NCBI GenBank assembly: GCA_036005125.1
Contig: DASYQV010000046.1
Location: 1-18,640, forward strand
Origin: DASYQV01 sp036005125
GTDB taxonomy: Bacteria; Acidobacteriota; Vicinamibacteria; Vicinamibacterales; UBA2999
Length of the DNA: 18,640 nucleotides
Reading direction: 5' to 3'
Part shown: positions 14,907-18,640 of the stretch, in pieces
How the letters are laid out: each line of letters begins with the position of its first letter
Numbering within the stretch: the stretch's first letter is position 1
Made by a program: the position numbers and the translations under genes
Notes under the pieces: model-generated
What the model was told of the DNA's origin: nothing
Seen by the model: the letters and a program-made list of their open reading frames with translations, nothing else
Databases searched by the model: none

Positions 14907-15565
14907 CGACCCATCCGGGCCTCGAGGGCCGCGCGCGCCGACGGCCACTCGCAATCGAGCATCGAGAACCAGGCGCTGTCGCGATTGCGCCCCTTGACGA
15001 TCATGTGCTGGCGGAAGACGCCCTCGAAGGCGAAGCCGAGCTTGAGCGCCGCGCGGCGCGATCGCTCGTTGAGCGCGTTGCACTTCCACTCCACGCGGCG
15101 GTAGCCGAGCTCGTCGAATGCCTCCGAGAGGAGCATCCAGGTGACCTCGGCGCTGATGCCGCTGCCCTGCAGCGGCGGCGCGTACCAGATGTGGCCGATC
15201 TCGATCCGACGCATGTCGGGGGCGATGTTCATGAAGCTGCACATGCCGACGCGCCGCCCCGTCGCACGCTCGATCACGGTGTAAAAGAGCGGATCCTCCG
15301 ATGCCGCACAGGTGCGCAGCCAGGTGTGCATGTCGTCGCGGCTCTCGAATGGTCCGTAGGCCATGTACGCCCAGAGCATGTCGGCGCCAGGTTCCTGATG
15401 TCCCACGCGATACAGGTCGTCGGCGTCGCGATCGGGATCCAGTCCACGCAGCTCGAATCGAAGCGCCGCGAGCAGCCGGCGCTCGGGACGCACGGCGGGA
15501 GGTCCCACGACGGGTTCGCCGATCGGAAGCACGCCTACAGTTGACATGGGAGGCATTGTAATCAT
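14903..15565 (-). CDS. GNAT N-acetyltransferase, RimJ/RimL type
   Basis: A 220-aa cytoplasmic acetyltransferase using acetyl-CoA. The core shows the GNAT order: an N-terminal beta strand (RFELRGLDPDRDADDLYRV), an acceptor-side region (YGPFESRDDMHTWL), the central strands LFYTVIERATGRRVGMCSF and RRIEIGHIWYAPPLQGSGIS (acetyl-CoA loop region; motif A is weaker than the classical Q/RxxGxG/A), and the end VEWKCNALNERSRRAALKLGFAFEGVFR, typical of RimJ/RimL-like enzymes (Asn-x-x-Ser-x-x-x-x-x-x-x-Gly-Phe). Substrate could be a protein N-terminus, an amine or an antibiotic; not resolvable. I use ATG 15565; ATG 15547 (MSTVGVLP) is equally possible because no clear Shine-Dalgarno separates them. It is 103 bp downstream of the BNR gene on the same strand. 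Confidence 0.83.
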   Translation of the reverse strand: MITMPPMSTVGVLPIGEPVVGPPAVRPERRLLAALRFELRGLDPDRDADDLYRVGHQEPGADMLWAYMAYGPFESRDDMHTWLRTCAASEDPLFYTVIERATGRRVGMCSFMNIAPDMRRIEIGHIWYAPPLQGSGISAEVTWMLLSEAFDELGYRRVEWKCNALNERSRRAALKLGFAFEGVFRQHMIVKGRNRDSAWFSMLDCEWPSARAALEARMGR

Positions 15566-15668
15566 TGGTTGGTCTTCAATGCACTGGCGTCGGTCTTTTG
15601 ACCGCGACACGCCCTGGCAGGCCGCTGACACGCGGACGCGGATCGCGGTCCCGCATGTATCCGGGAAA

Positions 15669-18640
15669 TCACAAATCGCCCAGGGCCTCGGCCTCTTGCA
15701 GCAGTTCTTCCGCCTGTTGCACCGCCTGAGCCGACGGCGCCACGTCCGCGCCTTGAATCACGTGGTAAATCTCCGTGAGCTGACGATGGACCGCGCGCGC
15801 GCGTTCGAGAGCGTCGGTGTGAGACCCGGAGGTTTCAGGAGCCGGGCCGGTGCCGCCGGTCCTCGATCGAATCAGATCAAAGGTGCGGTTCATCGCGGCG
15901 TACAGCCGCATCGAGAGCTTGAACTGCTGGTCGAGTCCGGACGAGGCCGTCTTCACACGCGGATCCATCCTGACGAGCAATGGCTGCGTCAGCGTCTGCC
16001 CACCCGCGGTGAGGCGCACGGTGTAACCACCCGGCATCGCCCAGGGACCCGCCGGCCCGCGCGGCGTGTTGCCCGGCGTGGCTGCAATCGAAAACCAGAA
16101 CGCGTCGGTCTTCGGCGGCGCGAATCGGAGATCCCACACGACCCGGTGCATGCCTGCCGTCCTCGCGAGCAGGCGCGGCGGGCGGATCCAGTAGCGCGGC
16201 ACGTTCCCCTCGTCGCGCGGAGGGTCTGACTTTTCTTCGCTCGTCTGGCGCCGCACGACTCTTCCGCCCGCGTCGCGGATTTCAATCACGACCGACGCAA
16301 CCGCCGCCTTCAGCCAGTAATCGATGACGGCGCCGTCCGGCGGATTCTCTCCGGCCGGCTCGTCCGGCGGGAGCGGCGCGTCGGTGTTCATGTTCGACCG
16401 GACCCGCCAGGCGTCCTGGGGGCGATAGAGGTGCACGCCGGACGCGGCGACGCGCGGGCCCACCTGCCGCAGCGGCGTGATGTCGTCCAGAATCCAGAAC
16501 GAGCGGCCGTACGTGCCGACGACGAGATCGTCGTCCTTGATGACGAGGTCGCGAATCGAAGTCGCCGGCATGTTCAAGCGCAGCGAGTGCCAGTCGTCGC
16601 CGTCGTCGAACGAGACGTGGACGGCATGCTCGGTCCCCGCGAACAGCAGCCCGCGCCGACGTGTGTCCTCGCGAACGACGTTGACCACTCCACCGGCCGG
16701 GATGCCGCGCGTGATCTCGATCCACGTCTGGCCACCGTCGCGCGTGCGATAGACGTGCGGCCGCCCGTCGTCGAGTCGGGACATATTCACCGCGGCGTAG
16801 GCCGTGCCGACGGCGAAGTGCGACGCCTCCATCAACGCCACGGTGGCCCAGGGGACAAGCGACGGCGGCGTCACGTTGGACCACGTCTTCCCGCCGTCGC
16901 GGGTGACGTGGATGAGACCATCATCGGTGCCCACCCATATCACGTTGATATCGAGCGGCGAGGGCGCGATGGTGTGGATGGCGCCGCGCCGCGCCGGCCG
17001 CGCCTCGGGCGTCGCTCGATACTTCCCGACGTTCGCGGGAGCGTCCCACGTTTCTCGCGACAGGTCGGGGCTGATCGCGGTCCAGTGCTGGCCGCCATCG
17101 AGCGTCTTCCAGAGGACGTTCGACGCGAAGAGCAACGTCCTGCGGTCCGCTGGCGAAAAAAGCAGCGGCATCGACCGCGCGACCCGGTAGTCGCCCCGCT
17201 GCACGGGCAAGGGGGCCACGCTGTGCGTCTGCCCCGTTCGCCAGTCGTGCCGGGTCACCTTCCCGCCGTAATAGACATCCGGGTTCGTCGGATCGGGCGC
17301 GACGTAGCCGTGCGGTTCGGCGCCAACGGGCTGCCACTCACGGAACGTGATGCGTCCGTGATCGCCGCGGCTCGCCACACAGGCCGAGCCGCTTTCCTCC
17401 TGTCCCCCGCACACACGGTAAGGAAAGTCATAGTCCGTGCTGACATGGTGAAACTGTGCGGTCGGCTGGTTGTAGGAAGAGCTCCAGGACGCGCCGCCGT
17501 TGAGCGTCACGACCGCGCCCTGTGCCGTCGCGAGCAGCATGATGTCGGGATTCCTGGCATTGATCCAGATGCGGTGATAGTCGTCGCCTCCCGGTGCGCC
17601 TCGCAGCGCGTTGAACGTCCGGCCGCCGTCGCTGGACTTCCACGCGGCGATGGCGCCCGTGAATACGATGTCGGGGTTCGTGGGATGGACACTGACCTCA
17701 GCGACGTCCGACTCGCGCATCGTGATCCGCGGATCGTCGTTGACGAGCTCCCAGCTTTCGCCGGCATCGTCGGAGCGATAGAGTCCGGCTTTCCGCGTCG
17801 CCTCGATCGTCGCGAACAATCGTTTCGCGTTGCCCGGCGCGATCGTCAGGCGGATGCGGCCGAGACGATCCGCGTCGAACGTCGGAAGACCTTTGTTGAT
17901 GGGCCGCCAGGTGGTGCCGCCATCGCTCGACTTGAAGATGCCGGTACCCCCACCGCGAAAGTCCGCGTTCTCCCACGGCGCCTGCCGCACTTCCCAGAGC
18001 ACGGCGTACACGACATCCGGGGTCCGCGGGTCGAGCGCGAGATCGGCGGCGCCGGTGTCGGGGCCCTGGTAAAGCACTCTCTCGAACGTTCGTCCGCCGT
18101 CGCTCGATCGGAAGACGCCACGCTCCTCGTTTGCGCCGAACGGGTGTCCGAGCACCGCCACCCACAACCGGTTCGCCTCTTTCGGGTGAACGACGATCTG
18201 CGGGATCTGCTGCGCGTCGCGAAGACCCAGACGCGTCCATGTCTGCCCGGCGTCGGTGGACTTGATGAGGCCGTCGCCTGTTCCTACGTAGATCACGTTC
18301 GGATCGGAGGGCGCCACGGCAATGGCTCCGACGGAACCAGTGGGCTGATCGTCGAAGATGGGCCTCCACGTGCGTCCGGCGTCGGTCGTCTTCCAGACGC
18401 CGCCATTGACAACGCCGACGTAGAAGACATGCGGCTGATCGGGAATGCCGGCGGCAGCCGTCGTGCGTCCCCCGCGATGCGGTCCGATCATGCGGTATCG
18501 CATCTCACCACAGCAGACCGCCACGAGATCGGGCGTCGTCGGCGTCTGCCGCGCGAGCTGGCTGGATGCAACTCGCTCGAGCCGGCTCAGCACGTGGCCC
18601 GCGCCCCATCCGCCGTCGGCACCGGTTCTCGCCGGTCCGA
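15669..18640 (-). CDS. BNR-repeat / sortilin (VPS10)-type propeller protein, 5' end uncertain
   Basis: At least 974 aa. BNR/Asp-box repeats recur throughout: TTDAGRTW, STDAGQTW, SSDGGRTF, SSDGGTTW, TLDGGQHW, TRDGGKTW, TRDGGQTW. They build one or two large propellers over residues about 40-710, opening with YRMIGPHRGGRT and GGVWKTTDAGRTW as in the widespread 'glycosyl hydrolase / VPS10' annotated proteins. The last 260 residues carry an immunoglobulin-like domain (VVIEIRDAGGRVVRR, then MHRVVWDLRFAPP) and a helical tail ending ELLQEAEALGDL. Family members are normally exported. Here no signal peptide is visible: the frame stays open from GTG 18593 to the window edge, so the start may be outside the window. 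The first propeller lacks a short insert usual after YVGTGDG. Ligand and enzymatic activity are unknown; the glycosidase label is probably wrong for the family. Confidence 0.85.
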   Translation of the reverse strand, partial: GPARTGADGGWGAGHVLSRLERVASSQLARQTPTTPDLVAVCCGEMRYRMIGPHRGGRTTAAAGIPDQPHVFYVGVVNGGVWKTTDAGRTWRPIFDDQPTGSVGAIAVAPSDPNVIYVGTGDGLIKSTDAGQTWTRLGLRDAQQIPQIVVHPKEANRLWVAVLGHPFGANEERGVFRSSDGGRTFERVLYQGPDTGAADLALDPRTPDVVYAVLWEVRQAPWENADFRGGGTGIFKSSDGGTTWRPINKGLPTFDADRLGRIRLTIAPGNAKRLFATIEATRKAGLYRSDDAGESWELVNDDPRITMRESDVAEVSVHPTNPDIVFTGAIAAWKSSDGGRTFNALRGAPGGDDYHRIWINARNPDIMLLATAQGAVVTLNGGASWSSSYNQPTAQFHHVSTDYDFPYRVCGGQEESGSACVASRGDHGRITFREWQPVGAEPHGYVAPDPTNPDVYYGGKVTRHDWRTGQTHSVAPLPVQRGDYRVARSMPLLFSPADRRTLLFASNVLWKTLDGGQHWTAISPDLSRETWDAPANVGKYRATPEARPARRGAIHTIAPSPLDINVIWVGTDDGLIHVTRDGGKTWSNVTPPSLVPWATVALMEASHFAVGTAYAAVNMSRLDDGRPHVYRTRDGGQTWIEITRGIPAGGVVNVVREDTRRRGLLFAGTEHAVHVSFDDGDDWHSLRLNMPATSIRDLVIKDDDLVVGTYGRSFWILDDITPLRQVGPRVAASGVHLYRPQDAWRVRSNMNTDAPLPPDEPAGENPPDGAVIDYWLKAAVASVVIEIRDAGGRVVRRQTSEEKSDPPRDEGNVPRYWIRPPRLLARTAGMHRVVWDLRFAPPKTDAFWFSIAATPGNTPRGPAGPWAMPGGYTVRLTAGGQTLTQPLLVRMDPRVKTASSGLDQQFKLSMRLYAAMNRTFDLIRSRTGGTGPAPETSGSHTDALERARAVHRQLTEIYHVIQGADVAPSAQAVQQAEELLQEAEALGDL

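Overview
The window is GC-rich, densely coded and carries no rRNA, tRNA, CRISPR array or complete transposase. The gene set suggests an Acidobacteriota genome, probably Vicinamibacteria-like: a secreted metallopeptidase/TolB-propeller/outer-membrane-barrel protein, a very large BNR (sortilin/VPS10-type) propeller protein, a DUF4142 lipoprotein, and numerous heptanucleotide arrays with REP-like hairpins. The taxon is an inference from gene style, not from a marker gene.

Layout. 14-865 (+) is a PIG-L deacetylase. Behind it lies a 3'-truncated lipoprotein remnant (839-1009, -) and a palindromic heptad element (1041-1135). 1135-4134 (-) is the peptidase-propeller-barrel protein, divergent from a small two-TM protein (4275-4505, +). 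4502-6918 (-) is a two-gene, ATGA-coupled operon: a PA2779-like membrane protein followed by a PA2778-like C39-type cysteine peptidase that here also carries TPR, POTRA-like and barrel-like regions. 7175-7627 (+) is a small SPW-type membrane protein and 7793-8572 (+) a methyltransferase; a composite heptad/REP element lies between them. 8548-about 9390 (-) is a decayed, frameshifted gene bounded by a second heptad/REP element. Then come a DUF4142 lipoprotein (9603-10271, -), a macrodomain protein (10440-10967, +) and what looks like the C-terminal piece of a large membrane protein (11030-11608, -). 11856-14841 (+) is a tight three-gene operon: three-TM membrane protein, peptidoglycan amidase with SH3 domain, and a conserved protein of unknown function. 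A GNAT acetyltransferase (14903-15565, -) and the BNR protein (15669 to the window end, -) close the window.

Main discovery candidate. About 120 nt of the same structured sequence lies in the 5' leader of two unrelated operons 4.7 kb apart on opposite strands: the PA2779/C39-peptidase operon (6948-7066, -) and the amidase operon (11720-11840, +). Both copies point toward their gene and end just upstream of the Shine-Dalgarno. They share a 5' block, a GC hairpin with a GNA triloop, an invariant linker and a long hairpin with a conserved loop; variable stem positions change while still pairing. This looks like a cis-regulatory RNA (or shared promoter plus RNA) joining two envelope-hydrolase operons into one regulon. 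I could not match it to a riboswitch class I know.

A second theme is repeats. Arrays of very different sequence all have a period of exactly 7 bp. They sit mostly at gene ends, in two places as inverted arms around a hairpin, and two lie next to REP-like hairpins with a GTAG head. One array has become the translated N-terminus of the C39 peptidase protein.
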